Shown one piece after another: positions 35,995 through 50,707 of a stretch of 64,000 nucleotides of DNA. Both the position numbers and the translations under genes were made by a program. The stretch is taken from NCBI GenBank assembly GCA_008360975.2, contig CM039179.1, positions 51,256,561-51,320,560 on the forward strand. The letters are read 5' to 3'. Each line of letters opens with the position of its first letter. Position 1 is the first letter of the stretch. A model generated the notes under the pieces. That model was not told the DNA's origin. It saw nothing but the letters and a program-made list of their open reading frames with translations, and searched no databases. This stretch comes from Lichenostomus cassidix (lineage: Eukaryota; Chordata; Aves; Passeriformes; Meliphagidae).

Positions 35995-36258
35995 ACTGTC
36001 ATTGTCTGGGGACCCCAACATAAGAAAGATGTGGACCCATTGGAACAAATCCAGAGGAGGCCACGAGGATGATCAGATGTCTGGAACATCTCTCCTGTGA
36101 AGACAGGCTGAGAGTGTTGGGTCTGTTCAGCCTGGGGAAGAGAAGGCACTGAGGAGAATTTACAGCACCTTCCAGCAGCTAAAGAGAGTCTACAAGAAAG
36201 CTAGAAAGGAACTTTTTGCGAGTGTATGTAGTGGAAGAACAATGGGGAATAAATAGCA
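35995..36258 (+). mobile_element. CR1 LINE fragment (ORF2 C-terminus), plus, 3'-truncated
   Basis: Recognisable CR1 order: 'gacccattggaacaaatcc', 'agaggaggccacgagg', 'atgatcagatgtctgg', 'ctctcctgtgaagacagg', 'ctgttcagcctggggaag', 'ggaactttttgcgag'. Several stops break the frame. The 3' UTR is absent, so it has lost its end after insertion or is a rearranged piece. Confidence 0.75.
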
Positions 36259-39200
36259 AATTACAGATCCATCGACTTTCCATTGATCTTGTAAGATTAA
36301 TCCTCTCAGTTAGGGTTTACACCTCTAACAGTTATGAGAATTTGAGAGCAAATCCAGCCACAAAGAAAAGAATGCTTTGGGAAATAATCCAAATTAAGAA
36401 AATGTACTGGGGTCCATATGTATATCTTGCTATATACAGCTGTGTTCACCATGGCTTAATTTCTTCAGCAGACAGCTTTTTTTTAGTGTCAACTGACACT
36501 TTTCATGGCTTGTAACTTAGGTTTTAGTGCTGTGCTAATCAAATCTTGGTGTCACAAATACCTTGCAAAGTGTGACATATCTGACTTTGACAGAATAGAG
36601 TACTGTTCACCTTGACACTTCATCCACTCCAAATATATTGTGCTGATACTGCCTTAAATTTAGGAGGGGAATCTGAAAATCACGGGGGAGTTGAAACAGG
36701 TGAAACTAATGTGGTTATACAAAGGTTACCGAACAATTTTTTTATTTTATGTAATACAATATATTTTCAGAAATTTTAAAAAATACCCCATTATTAGCAA
36801 TTATATTCTCTTCCACAGTTCAACAGGATGCATTAAATTATTTTTTCCATTGTTCAAAATATATTTATTGAAGAAATATGTTGATTACTTTGTATATACA
36901 AAAGATTATTCTTTTCTAATTATCTATTGCACAAGTTGTAATCAGTTGTGCTGCATTGACGCATCAATTCAGTAAAATAACAGTTTCTTAAAAAATATCT
37001 GTCAGTAAGGGAGAGAGAAGCCTCCAATCTTTAGGAGTTCTGCTAGCTTTTATCATGTTTAATTTACTTCATCATTCACATTCTTTTCTTTCTGATTTCT
37101 TAGAAACTGATGGAGAATTACACACAGAGTACTTAAGTAATAAAATTGCAGATCCATACTTCTATACAAATTAGCTGCTGAAAAAGTTAAATAAATTACA
37201 GGCTCAGTGCATAATTCCAATCTTATTAATGCTGTCAAAATCCCACTTTACAGACATATCCTCCATCAAGACACATCTCCTTCATTTCTCTATCCAGACC
37301 TCTGCTGCTGTCAATCCACACATTGCCTCTAATTGCAAATTCAAAAAACAACATCTCAAAGAGTTTTTCTCTGGACAGGAACATACTGAAAATATTGCTG
37401 TTGCAGTAGTAAATAAATAAATAAATATGTGTTTTATCTCATTTGCATGGCAGCAAAGTCTCCTACCTGGGAAAAATATACTATCAAGGTGTAAAATATA
37501 TTCAAGCAATTAGGTTATTCAGGTGAAAAGGAAGAACAGGTTCTGGAAACATCTTTTAATGAAAAGAATTCCTATTCATCTTCACTGATTCCCTTTTGAA
37601 ACACATTTGATTTCATTCTTCCTCTACATGTCAATTTGTCTACTCTAACACAAACACAATGACATTCATGACAGATACTTGTTCTGCAAAATTTCCAAAG
37701 TTAGAGGCTCTGCAGACTTGCTATGGACTTTTCTGATTTCTTGTAGTCATTTGAAAATTTCAATAACTATTTTTTCTATTATTGCTTATGTAGTTCACTG
37801 TGTATACAGGGTGCAGTTTATTGCATTTGCCGGAAGCTTGTATGGGTTTGAAAAGTATTCTCAAGCCAGAGCCTCAAGCACATACACACACCCTTTTCAG
37901 TCATCTCCAAATTAAGCAATTCTCACAATACCTTATCTCATAAATGTCTTGCAAGTGAGTGGGAGAAACATGGCAAATATAAATAGTGTTAAACTACAGA
38001 AGATTGTCTAGGGAAAGCATACTTTAATATTTTAAATTAGTAAGGATGGAGTGGAGTTTTTTTGCCTTTGTGGATGACAGAACCAACAGGACTTTGAAAG
38101 AGGGTTTGGATTCAGGATGACACTGGAAACTAAGAGTACGCCTATGTAGAAGGTGCTACCTTTAGACCAGAACATGCAACTGCTTAAAGGCAGGTAGAAT
38201 AGCTGACTAGTGACAGCTCTGACAGGAAGAGTCTGAGATTTAACTCACGGAAACAATAACACCTTTCAAAGGAAAAAAAAGGCAACATTAATTTCAGAGG
38301 ATTAAACATCAGTAAAAATAAAAAGGCAAGTAAAGATATCCTACTGCTCTGCTTATCAGAAATATGTTCCTCCATATGACAGTATTTGGGTAAGGACAGT
38401 GCATTCATAAGGACAGGTGTGCCAGTTAGAAAACCCATGGAATGATGCAACACAAACTTACATAATATGCGTCATACAATGCAAAATGAATACATATTAA
38501 TTTCAGTCTTCCATGGAATTCATTACATAATTTACTATTTTAGCTTCATCTGATAAAACTTTTTTTTTAGACTGAAATTTATTAATTCAGCAAAGCTGTC
38601 ATTTTGGATGTCTTCATACCTGTACTAAACACTGAGGTGACAAAGAGAAAGGCAGTGGAAGGAAACCTGGTGCATCTCCCTTTCTGTGTATCTTTAGACA
38701 ATTGAGTGATTAGCAGTTGGTCACTCTTCATTTGAGATAAATAGCTTTACCAAGAGAGAACATTATCCAGCCTTTATCTTTCCTCTTGGAGCTGTTCTAT
38801 TTTGTAGTAATAAATTATTGAGTCAGTTGGTGAGAAACAATGGCATTACAGCCATAGAGGTTAGAGTGCACTGATGGGAAATAAAATTTTCATGTTCAGG
38901 TCCTTGCTTCAGTGAATATTCAAAACTCATTAGAAAAAAAGTCCAAAGACCAGAAATCCCAACTCAAATAGCCTAATAAGAATAGGCTGTATGCATGGGG
39001 GACATGAAGCAGGTGCTCTCATCTGTTAGGGGAATACCCAGTCAGTACATTATTGTCTAGTTAGGAGGCAGTAATTTCTGAAATAATTTCATTTTTTTTA
39101 TATTGTAAGTGAATGGTCAATACATTTTATTACTGGATGTGGTGAAATAATGTCTTCTGGGTCCTTTCAGAGGGGAAGGCTTCCTGGATCTAAAGCTGCT

Positions 39201-39379
39201 TAGCCCCATGATAAGATGCTTTAACTTTGGAAGGAAATATTTTCTTTGTACAGTTGGAGTGCTTCCATAGCTTTTCACTCACTCTGCAGGTACCTATTAA
39301 TATGTCCTATCATCCCATGTAAATTTTTATGGGCATAGTCACTGAATTTGTAAGTATTCCATTAAGTTTGAGCCCTGTT
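36259..39379. other. AT-rich non-coding stretch
   Basis: No gene or repeat recognised, apart from a short AAAT run near 37410-37427. Confidence 0.5.
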
Positions 39380-40030
39380 GAGATGGATCAACTAGTCCCA
39401 AGGGAGCTAGCTGATGTTATTCTAAGGCCACTCTCATTAATGTTTGATCGTGGTGACTGAGAAAAGCGCCCAAAGACTGAATGAAAGCAAATATCACCCC
39501 ATGTTCAAGAAAATCAACAAGGAGAACTCAGATATGGGCCAGACAGCCTCATTTTTATCACTAGGAATTTTATGGAACAAGTAATCCTGGAAAACATTGC
39601 CAGGCACATTAAGGAGGTGAAAATGATGTAGTCAGCATGGATTCACCTGGAGAAATTCATGCTTGACAACTTGTTAAACTCTTATCAGGAATTAGCTGGC
39701 TTGGTAGATGAAGGGAATATTGTCTGCCTGGACTTCAGGGATGTTTTTGACATTTATGTACATTGCAGCATGAATGCATACCTGCAGGGACAGTGCGAAG
39801 AGGAGAGAGCCAGTGTCTTTTCAGTGATGCTCAGTGAAAAGACAGGAGGCAGTGGGCACACACTGAAATACAGGAGATTGCCTCTGAACAGCAGGAAGTG
39901 ATTTTTTACTCTGAGAGTGACTGAACTATGGCACAGGCTACCCAGAAAGGTTTTGCAGTCTGGATCTCTGAAGATATTAAAAAAACATCCAGATATAATC
40001 CAGGGAACCTGGCTCTAGGTATCCTGGTTT
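39380..40030 (+). mobile_element. CR1 LINE with large internal deletion, plus
   Basis: The left part follows the CR1 RT region ('gggagctagctgatg', 'ggccactctcattaatg', 'gtagtcagcatggattcacc', 'ctggacttcagggatg'). At about 39770-39785 it jumps to the 3' portion ('gccagtgtcttttcagtg', 'cacacactgaaatacagg', 'gcacaggctacccagaaag', 'ggctctaggtatcctgg'). The RT catalytic core and most of the ORF2 C-terminus are missing between them. The final terminal repeat is also missing. Confidence 0.8.
39659..39901 (+). pseudogene. CR1 ORF2 remnant with in-frame internal deletion
   Basis: This 80-codon open piece begins in the RT fingers/palm region (around 'LVDEGNIVCLDFRDVFD', where intact CR1 has a 'YLDFSKAFD'-type block) and continues without a frameshift into the ORF2 C-terminus ('ASVFSVMLSEKTGGSGHTLK'). 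The join is near residues 40-48. The openness across the join is probably chance. No function. Confidence 0.65.
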
Positions 40031-43000
40031 AAGTAGGAGTTTCTACTTGTGTTCAAAGTAAAAATGCAGAATTGGTCTTCATGTAACACTTTCATTGCAA
40101 TGCTTACAAGGGAAGAAAAACATCCAAGTCCTTCACTTTCTTCGCTCTAACAAAGATTTTAAAAATTCCTTGTAAAAAATATACCATAATTATCAACTAG
40201 GAAACAATTTTAGTTTGGAAAAAAGTTATAAAATTTTGTATAATGTGGCAAAGAAGCCAAGAAAATAGGAAAGCAACAGAAAAAGAGAAAAGGAGGGATC
40301 TTGAGTGTGCAAGCTAGTTCTATAAGTTGTCTTCCAGAACAGGAAGACCCAAGTTGCATTTCAAAGGTATTCATGCATTTTATTAACTGGTCAATGTAGA
40401 ATCCAGTTCTTCTGTACAACTTCTCCCAGAAACAAAAGCTCCAATAGGTTCACCAGCATCACTCCTGTCCCAGGCATATTTAAAAGTACAAATAAGGGTT
40501 TTCTTGAAAAATCTATTTGCATAAAAGTTGCATTTTGGGGATTCTCCACATTCTCATTTCTCCATGTGCCTTGAATGTATGAATATATTTGATAAAATAT
40601 GTAAAAAAGCATATAGTTTATAGGATAGAGTAAAATGGATGATTTGGGAATTAAGCTTTTGTTAATGTTAAACTTGGTGTTCACTCTCTGCGAAGTTTCT
40701 AAAAAGAAAATATGGAGCTGAAGCATAAATCTGACACTGCAAGTTTTCTACACAACATTAATACTCCTTTTTGAAGTAACACCCCTCCTAAAACATTCAA
40801 ACCCATGTTTTTACTAACTCTGCATTTCATGGATGTTGATATTATCCCAGATATAAGAGTGCAAGAGAGTTTAACATATAGATTTGGAAATACGTCATAA
40901 AGTGTATTATTAGCACCATAAAATTGTATTAATTATACAAAATGATGTTGAAGAATGAACATTATTTCCATTAAAGGAAAATAATCTAAAATTATAGACA
41001 ATGTAGTTTAGGAAACAAAACAGTGCTTCTACAAATACACGCCCATACTTTGTTTTTTACACTTATTTCATTGCAGAATGCAAATACCTTTTTAATAAAC
41101 TTGTCACATTACAAATACATGCAACATTCCAGTAGAAAATAGGATAAGCAGAAGTAATTAGTTGGAATATGTAGAACAAAAGAATTATCCTTAAAATATT
41201 TACAGCATTGGTTTTGATATTCCCTTTGAATGGTTTATTTGCTTAAATTAATTAAGGTTTTACAGGAGCTTTCAAAAGGCTAGTTGCAATCTGAAATCTT
41301 AAACATCATATTTTCCATGTATTAGAGCTGACTGCCTATGGTTTAAATTATTAAAACAACAAAGGAAATAATTAAAATTTTTGTTTAATAGAAGATATGA
41401 ATATAAATCATTGCTTCATAAATATATCACTTTTAAAACTAACTAGAGAAAATAGTGATAAAGGAAAATAAATGAACAGGATTTAGGAATTGTACAAGAA
41501 GTACTACAAATACAAAAATAGAGCAGGCTTTAAATCTCCGACGTCCAAGGTTTAGGTCAATAAGCATCACATACTGAAGTTAGAAAAACAAATTTCATCT
41601 TCCAAAATTGACATTCAAGTAAACATTCAGCTCAGAAGATTGACATTGTATTGCATCTATTTCAGGAAACAAAAGAAAGATGACAATTCATATTGATGCA
41701 GTGCAATAAATGGAAGATAAATAAGAAAATTTAAATAGGTTAAAAAAATTAAGTGTGCAAAGAGATGTAAATTATTATAAAGGTTTAGTTACTTTTCATA
41801 CATCTTTATGAAATATTTATATAAATATTTACATATTTTTTTCAGTGTAGAGCTTTTTTCAGTGCAACATTTTGGACAATAAACAGAAACTGGAATAATT
41901 ATAACTCTAGATTTTGTTCACGCTCCATTATTTACCTGAGATCAAATAGAGAGTGTAATCATCCTGTCTGTGGAAGATAAAATATTTCAACATATATTTA
42001 TATTGTTAAGTCACACATCTAATAGACCCAACTATATATTTGTTATTCCATTATCTAGATTAACAGCGTATGGTATGAACGTACCTCATCTACCAGTTAT
42101 ATTGCTTTGTACATCTTATGCATAGCTGTTGATAAATGGGGCAATAAAATGTTAACAATGCTGAAGCTGTATATAAGGTCCCTTGAATGGTTTTTTTGTC
42201 ATTAATATTTAATAAATTAATTAATGTGTTGAAGTAATAAAGCTCACTTTGTGTTATAGTAGCGGAGCAGTATATTTTGGCTACAAACAATAAAACCACA
42301 AATAAATGTTTTTTGTTGGCAGCCTCAAAGAAAATTATTTACACAATGCTTACACATCACTTTTAAGAAAAAATGCAAGCATTCCACATTGAGTTGATAA
42401 AAGCATCTTAATACGGTAAAGATGGAGAAAGCTTCTCCTTTATTCATGAATTTACAGGTTTTTTCCTTCTTATTGCTACCTCACTAATTGACAAGGAGTT
42501 TAACTTCATGGAATAAACTGGCACAAAATAGAGAAAAGCATTATTCAAAATATTACCTTGTTATCATTTCCTATATAATCTTTCCAGCTATTACTGATTT
42601 AAAATAATTTGTTTGTTTAAGCATTAAAGTTCTGCCAGTGTTTGAAACCCGTATAGTAGAATGTGAAGACTACTAGAATATAAAGTCATGCAAGAAAATT
42701 CTAAGTATTTAAGGAACAAAAAAATGTCTGTATGGAGAGAGATCAATGAATTATCTAGCACAAAAGCCCGTCTATGACAATAGTCAACAATGGATGATTA
42801 AGAAACAATATAACATAAACAAATGAAGAGGCAGCAAATCCAATTAAGAAATTTGCATTGCATAATGTTTTCTGGTCCTGATTTGCAATTGCTTACTTAT
42901 AGATAATAAGAAATAAGAGAATTACTTCAATTGCTGTGAGTGTCAAGTTTTATGAAGACTACAGAAATCACTCATCTGCCTCAGTGGGCATTTGCTTCCT

Positions 43001-46000
43001 CCAGATTACCTGACAATAGCAGAATGAATTTGCAGTGTAAAACTCGAAATAAGTATAAACTTCACATTCAACCTTGAAATGGTCTCATGCTAAGGAAGCA
43101 CTGCTGTGCAATGATGTGGGAGCACTATTCATGTAAGAAAGAAATGAAGGACCAAACACAATCAGTTTAGATGCTGACTTTGTATGACATCTGGCTACAG
43201 GTCTGAATATAAACCAATACAGATTCATTTTCATTTGCATTATAGAGGGTGCTAATAGCTCAGAGGACATGATAGCATTTTTATTTACTGATGGTGGAAT
43301 GGGTTTAAAGCAAAACAAAAACACCGTCAGTTCAGCTGTTTTGTTAGAAACTGAAAAGTGTCAGTGCTTAGATCTTCTGCACTAACTATGTGGTTCAGGA
43401 CTAAATTAAACCAGTGACACTTTGAAATAAAGGCAAGTTACAGCTTCTGTCTGTATGCACTGAATTTATTTGCAAATATAAAACTAACCACTGTCATACT
43501 GTGACATTCCAACTTCTGGCTTTGTGGCTCTCCATGTCCTTTCAAAGTGTCCTGTCCATGTGCTATATTTAACATCACACAGCAGAGCAACTATGTGACT
43601 CATGTCTTGTTTCTTTTCCTACTTCAATTTAGACTATATCTGTGCCACACCCTGCTTTACATTCCCTGCGGTAGTTACTCATGTGTGTAGCTTTTACAGA
43701 AAGTTACTTAGGAAATAAACTAAAATAGCATAAGGTGTATGAAACATCAGTGAGCCCAAAATGTGGATACAGTGAGAACAAGTGCTTAGTAGATACCTGA
43801 TGCTAGCAATATAGTTTTTTTAGAATTGATTAAATAATAGTTATAAAAACATAAACCAAAAAGCTTTGCAAATAAGACGGGGCAGAAAATGGATGAACTT
43901 GCACTTTGGGACAGATTTGGAATTCTTCCTGCTTAATAAAATAATCATTTGGTAGCCAAATAATTCCAAATCGGTTACAAGGGGTTGAATGTGAAAAAAG
44001 AGTCCTTAAGTGAACTGCTGTTAAAATTCAATGCTCTGATGAAAGACAGAACTTTCAGGAAGGACATTGACCAGAAAGTTTAAACTTTTCCTTAATGTCC
44101 TGAGTACAGCAGAAGGTGCCCCTGCCAAACCTGCTGTCATTTGTGAGAAGCACCCAATCAAAATATTGGTGACAACCAAAGAAAAAAAAAATCACTTATT
44201 ATATATATATATATTTATATATACACACACACACAGAGGTACGTTTTACTTCAGTATGTGAACGGTATAACCAACAAAGGGACAAAGAAGTGTGCAGTTT
44301 TCTCTGGGAAGCATAGTAAAACTTGCAAACAGCAACACAGGTAGCAGATATGGCAGACAGAGAACTTAAAAAATAAGATTAGCATAAGGAAGGGGCTGCA
44401 AATACGCAAGACATACTGATAAATGTGAGAAGGATGAAAGTTAAATGAAAACCAAGATAATCGGCGATGGGCAGAGATGAAATTCCCCGTCTTTTAAGAG
44501 GGACAAGTAGCATGAAAATACTAGTCTTGAATGAGGGAATCCAGGTAAAAAGAATACTTCTGTTTACTTCCGATTTCCTTCGTTCTCAACCATGGCAACC
44601 TCTATCTTAGCAACTAAGAATAACCAAGGACCACAGGCCTCAGTGCTATTTATAAGGCATCAACTCCATGCTGTTGTAGATATTGTTAATTCGGAATATA
44701 AGCTTGAAGACTAACAGCTGTGTATATGAACTGCTTAGTGATAGCATTAACATTCAAACTGTGCTACTGACAAAATTCAGTTAAATATATGAAAGAAGAC
44801 AAGTAAATCAGACTACTGTCACAGTCGTTTCTAAATCTCAGAGAGGTATAACATATATAGGTGTGTAGAAATATTTAATACATATGGGTATGTGTGTGTT
44901 AGACTATTTGTGCTCTCTATATATGAATGGGTAGAAGGATAGTCAGCTTGAGAAATACATATTTACTAACTCAGTTCAGTTGGGATTTTCATGGAAAAAA
45001 CGCATCAAAATCAGTTTTTGAATGGGTATTGTACTTCTTTAACAATGGGTCAGCTAAAATCAATGGAGCCTTTCAATTGGCTTCCAATGAGTCCCAGGTA
45101 AGGATGCAATCTCTGAGAGTTCAAACTATGATAGTAATTGCTGTTGAAAAAGATATTGAAGCATGTTGAAGTGTTCCAGTTTTGAAGCAGACTTCTTGAT
45201 ATTGATTCAAACTTTTAGGTCTAGTAATGAACCTCAGAGGGAAATAACTGTTACAACCAACCAATCAGCCAAAACCCTGCTCTGTACATCTCTGTTATAT
45301 TAAAAAGGTAAGCACATATAGAGGTTTTCAAGAATCAAAAGGTATCAAGATATAATAGAGGTAAAATAATGGTAATGAGTTAATATCTTAACAATAGTAA
45401 CAGCAATATTAATAGACTTTTAATATTTAATGATGTACATTGCATCTGCAGAATAGTGAAAGTGTACATTACAAAGGTGACAAGTAAATTAGTGAAAGAG
45501 GTAGCAGTGTTTGAAACTTCGAGGTCTTTTATATGTGAAAAAAGGAGAAAAAATAGTTAAAATACAATCTGTGGTATGCCTTTTAATTACAAGCATTAAT
45601 TAAGTGGTATTATTAAAATAAATAATGAATGTCAGTATGGAAAACAAGAAGCTACACAAATCAGTCAGTGTGAAGGCTACAGCTCAAATATATTTACCGA
45701 ATCATTCTTCAAAGTAATTTATAAATTCAGAAAACTAGAGGACAACTAGAAAATGTTGATTTGGTAGTGAAATTGTTGCTTCATTAGTGGAAGAAAAGTA
45801 CACACATTTTTTGCTGCTGTTGTGTAAACCTTAAAATCTGTGATCACCTTGTGCTCATTTTTTATATACCTTCACCAGTTTCCTATATCCTGTGTGCACC
45901 TCTTGCCAAAAGCTGTCTCTGCCTTCATGGCTTTTAATCTACAATCTGTGCTCCTTCTCTGTGCCACTGTGCAAATTCAAAACTTTCGCAGTCTATAGTA

Positions 46001-46562
46001 CATAAAGTATAGCAAGCTATTTATAACTATAATTCAGCGGCTGACAGATTCCATGTGAGACAGGGCTTGCTTCATTCAGAATCTCTTTTCCATTTGACAG
46101 TGTACAAACTCACCAAATATTTTGAAAAACAATAAAAAGGCATTTAGATATGTTAGATGCCTGAAAACTAGCTAGTTTCCAAAAAGTTAATGAATTAAAC
46201 ATATTATCCTGTCTTACTATTCACTTCTTTCCCCTGAAAGGATATCAGACAAAATACTGTGTGCTATTTGACAGATTTATTTGAGAAGTTACTTTTTTAC
46301 AACTATTTCATTTTGGAGGCTGTTAAAGAGTAAATGAACATGAAATCATGCTCCACTGAAATTTAAGATGAACTGACAGTATTAGTTGAAGGGACATGGA
46401 CAGGAACTGTTTATGAAATAAAGGGGAGAAAACCCCCACAAACCAACAATCATGGTGAAATTGGTTCCCAAAACCTGGTGTTGTGGATATTAATGCTAGA
46501 AATCTTGCTACCGTATGGTGCAAAGTTCATAGTGTTCTGAATGCAATGGATATATATAAATA
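40031..46562. other. AT-rich non-coding stretch, longest repeat-poor interval of the right half
   Basis: Six and a half kilobases without a recognisable CR1, LTR or gene. The only simple repeat of note is the TA/CA run at 44199-44235. Confidence 0.5.
44199..44235. repeat. (TA)n(CA)n dinucleotide microsatellite
   Basis: About ten TA units with one interruption, joined to seven CA units. A plausible polymorphic marker. Confidence 0.9.
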
Positions 46563-46955
46563 GAGAATCACAGAAAAGGTGAGATTAGAAGGGTCTCTTA
46601 AAACATGGTTGTCCATGACTGTATGCAGGAGGGTCTTGAATGTCTTTCTAGACAGAGACTGCACAGACTTTCTGTGCAACATGTTGGGCACTCTCAAAAA
46701 AAAATAAAATACATATATAAAATACATAGAAATGTATTTTTTCTTATGTTCAGATGGAATTCCTTTTATTTCAGTTTCTTCCCATTGTCTCTTCTACTTT
46801 TACTGGATGCAACTGAGAGGAGAATGTCTCCATCTTCTTTATCACTCATAAAAACTAATAAGCTTCCTTCTGTCTTCCTTCCCTCCTCCAGTTTGAACAC
46901 TCCCAGCACTTTTAGCATCTCTTTGTACCAACAGATACTTCAGCCCCAAGTAAAT
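46563..46955 (-). mobile_element. CR1 LINE 3' end, minus, with AT-rich insertion
   Basis: The left edge (agaatcacagaaaaggtgag) is the CR1 terminal region. Then come 'gaatgtctttctagacagag' and the ORF2 C-terminus/UTR words 'ttcagatggaattcc', 'tttcagtttcttcccattg' and 'ggagaatgtctccatctt'. An A-rich stretch at about 46697-46737 replaces the usual 'cctcacagtaaagaag' segment. The match fades after about 46955. Frames on both strands here, including a 162-codon plus frame, are antisense CR1 artefacts. Confidence 0.7.
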
Positions 46956-49900
46956 TATGTGGCCTTTAACAGGCATATTCATATATCCATTGTGTTTGAG
47001 AGTCCAGAACTAGGTCCAGCAGTTATTTGTCTCCCCAGGAAAGAATCCTCTACTGAGCCTACTACTGATAGTGTAGCCAAAATAATCCAATAGGCTCTCC
47101 ACCAGCTTGGCCACAAGAGGACACTGCTAGACGGAGTTCCTTGTTTGTGGAAAAGGATAGGTTGAAACAAAGGGGAGGTAACTAATTTTATAGTGTCCAC
47201 CCCTTAAAATTGTCTTAAACCAAGGCAACCAGAAAAAGAAATGCCGATTGAAATAACTTTAAGACTTATATGCAACAGTGTGTTTCATCATAAACTAAAG
47301 TTGAGGGTAGATGTTAATGCAACAGATGAAAATTTCCTCCTTTATGAAGTTTAACTAATTTAAATCTTATCCCGAAAGTGGCTCAAAATTCCGGTCAAGT
47401 TCACCTTTTATTAGAGTGAGATTAGAAATTCAATTGCTATTTGTGACTGTCAACAAAAAATCAAAGTTTATGAGTTAATATTTGAAGGGAGAAACATGCT
47501 ACATAATCACAAATTATTTAGATTAACATGTTAATGCAATGTTGAATAAAGAATAATACAATAAAGATATTTTAATAAAATTAACATATTAAACAGTGAC
47601 AGTGCAAAGGGCTCAGTTGAAAGTGATGAACAGTCACAATGCTTTCTGAAATCAGGAGAATTTTAAATTACTTTATGCATTCCAATCCATGCCTTGTTAA
47701 TATTAATATTGGCTAGACACCTAGGAGAGGCATAGCTGAATACATACTTTCCAGTTTTCATTTTTATCCAGGAATTGTTTTCAGAGGAGGTAAAGGAGAC
47801 CTCTTCCAGGTGATTCTTCTAATTTCATTTTACTCTTGTCTTCCATTCTCAATCCCAAAACTTTTTCACTACTCTTCTATGTCTCTGACATATAGTAAGT
47901 AGAATAACAGAAGTCACAAGCATATCTTTCTTCCTTAAAGTCCACAACTTTAAATCACTGGGGCCAATGAAAGACTTGCTAGATATCAACAAAACTTGTT
48001 TCTTTTTAAGATGTTATGGATATGTCTTACCAAAAAAATAAAAGTATGAAACAAATCCATATCAATTCATTTCCACTTACAAAAGAGAATTGATAAAAAC
48101 AAGAATTCATCTGGATAGTTATGAATCTGCTGCACCTGTAACATCTGCTATTTTCAGTGCAAACAAATACGTTAATAAATAAATAAATAAACAAACATCC
48201 CTAAAAAATATTTTACATGTTTAATAAAAGTTAATAATATGTTATTGGTAAATTACTAACTTAAGACTAATAGAAAAACATCGTTCAGGTGTTCTCCATG
48301 GGAATTAGACTGGCAGGCAAAAGGTAGCAAGACTATTCCTTAAGATGTGCATATATTTTTCAGACTATGACAGGAGTAAAAAGTTTAGAAATTCACTCAT
48401 TTTGCTATATATGTTCTGAATATTTCAATGATCACACTGGATTGTGGAAAAAAAAAAGAAACCCTTAGCAGGGACAATATACCTATTCAGAGATCAACAA
48501 GTTAACTTCTGGCTTAAAACATACCCAAAATGTATTTCATACATTGAAATAACAGATGAGAATATTTGATTTACTTTTGTTCTGGAGTGTGGCAAAAGTC
48601 AAAATTCAGGTCAAAAAATGCTATGCCATAGCCTTGCTACATGTGAAACAACTGCAGTAATATTTGGGAAAAACTTCAAATTAATATCATTAGTTCACAA
48701 AAAACCCACACAAATATTGACAAAAGGAAGTCTGAAGATGATATTGGGGAAAGAAAGAAAGAAAGAGGAAATGGAAAGTCTAAACATCAAGAAAACATAA
48801 TAGATATAGACATGGAAATTGGATAAATTAGTTAGGAAGAAAGGGTAACAGAAGTAACAGCCAGCAAAATTTCAAAAATAACAAGCAGAAGTTGTATAAT
48901 ATGAATCAAAGTTATGGCCAAACCTGGACTTCATGCTGTGCTTTACTTTGCAAAAAACTTAACTAAGCCCTCCAAATGACGAGCAGGCAAGCCTGGTTTT
49001 CTGAAATCTTGCCCTTAAATGGTTTTGTTGGGTTTTTTAAAGGAAGTTTTTTAATATGAAAGAAAAGAAAATTTGCATATATTCAATTCAATAAAGTGCA
49101 CTTTGCATTCAATAACAGAATGGGTAAAAAGTAACTTTGAGAAGAATTCTAAACCAGTACAGGCAGTACAGTAGCTTTGAAGTTTCTTCTGCAGGAGAAG
49201 ATAGTAAAGGTCCTTTGAACACCTTACGATGAACTGCTTGTGTCAAACCAGCAACTGAGTTCTGTGGTGGTCTGTGTAATTCACCGAGTGTAAGAAAAAA
49301 GTCAGGTGTGACAACCATTAGACTGTCTTTCTGAAATTCTTTCTAGCTTGTGTATATGCTTCTTAACCTACTTTTAGTGTGGCATCTTACTGATCTATCC
49401 CTTTTTTTAACCGAGCATTCTACCTCGGGGTGGATTGATAAAGGGAGCTCATTTGACAGGAAAATTCTTATGCAAGATTCAAGGTGGGATTTGCTTTGTT
49501 TTTTGCAGCCTCATGAAAAACTGACATCTATGGGAGAGAAGGGCACATGGTCCCAGTTCTGAGGCTGTCATCACAGGCCTTCTAATGCTGTAGAGAATTT
49601 GAAGGTTTCACAAGTCTGTTCTAAGGTTTGGAACTATTTTCTGACTGGAATAGTAAACCTTTCCAGAATATTATGTAATTTTGTTTATATGGTAATTGCA
49701 AGGTAAAATGAGTGTTACCTTAGGCATAAGGAGATGATATGCTAAACTAAATTTTCTGTAGGTGCTCCTGGTGCAGAGATAGCACATTTTCCTGATACTA
49801 CCTTGTCATTACTGTGGACATTGTACTAAAGTATGCGAAATTGTGTTTTCTAATTTTTGTGCAAAAGAGCAACTTTTGTGAAAACAATGTGTAAGATTAT

Positions 49901-50707
49901 AAAAATTAACAGGGAAAAAACTTTAAAACTCTTTAGGAAGACTCATTTGGCTTTTATCAGAAACTCAGGAAGAATTAATCTGAGGATAAAACTAACATGT
50001 GAATTATGTCTTTATACACATCTTTTTCCATACCAATAGAAGATGATTAAGCATTGCTAACTTTATTTAAACAACCTAATATAGAGAACGGAAGAATTAT
50101 TTTCTTCCTCTCTACAGTGGTGAGGGGCAGCACTTTCAGCTTTCTTATGTTAACTAAAATATTTTCTGTTAAATACAGGATATCGCTGCAAGCAGGTTTC
50201 ATGTTAGAGGGATTTCATGGTTTGTCAGACTTTGGGAAACACAGCACAAGCTGGTTCAGGCAGTCAAGTCCAGGGCCAGCAGCCTAAATAGGCAAAGGTG
50301 TGATAATTCAGTCATTCGTGGTAAGGAGACAAGAATATAAGTACTCCGAAAAAACAGTTCTGATAAAAGCCCCAGTTTCATTTTTCAAACAGGTATGACA
50401 TCTCTGGGGTTCTGAGACACCCAGAAATAAAGATTTCCTCCTTTCTATTGCCCTCTCAGAAAAAGAAGACCTTGGTGTATGGTGCATTGGAGGTTTTGGA
50501 AATTTCAAGTTAATTTTGTGCCAGCTGGAAACCCTAGTCAGATAACCAGGAGCCAATGAAGTTACAGAAGCCACAAGGTATTCTGAGATTTTTGCAATCT
50601 CTGGAATTGTCCTGGGAGTCAAGAAACTACAGAGCTATATATGCATTTAATATGTAAAAAAATTACTCTTTACGATCCCCTATGTTTTTGACTGTTCTGA
50701 GATCATC
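46956..50707. other. AT-rich non-coding stretch
   Basis: No gene recognised. An AAAT/AAAC run lies at 48173-48196. The stretch 46956-47200 might be a further decayed CR1 extension, but I could not support it. Confidence 0.5.

Noticed and set aside
36691..36975. 94-codon frame resembling a membrane protein
   Set aside because: The Phe/Ile/Tyr/Lys-rich composition is what translated AT-rich DNA gives; there is no conserved motif.
46605..47093. 162-codon plus-strand frame
   Set aside because: Much of it is antisense to a minus-strand CR1, and the predicted protein has no domain resemblance.
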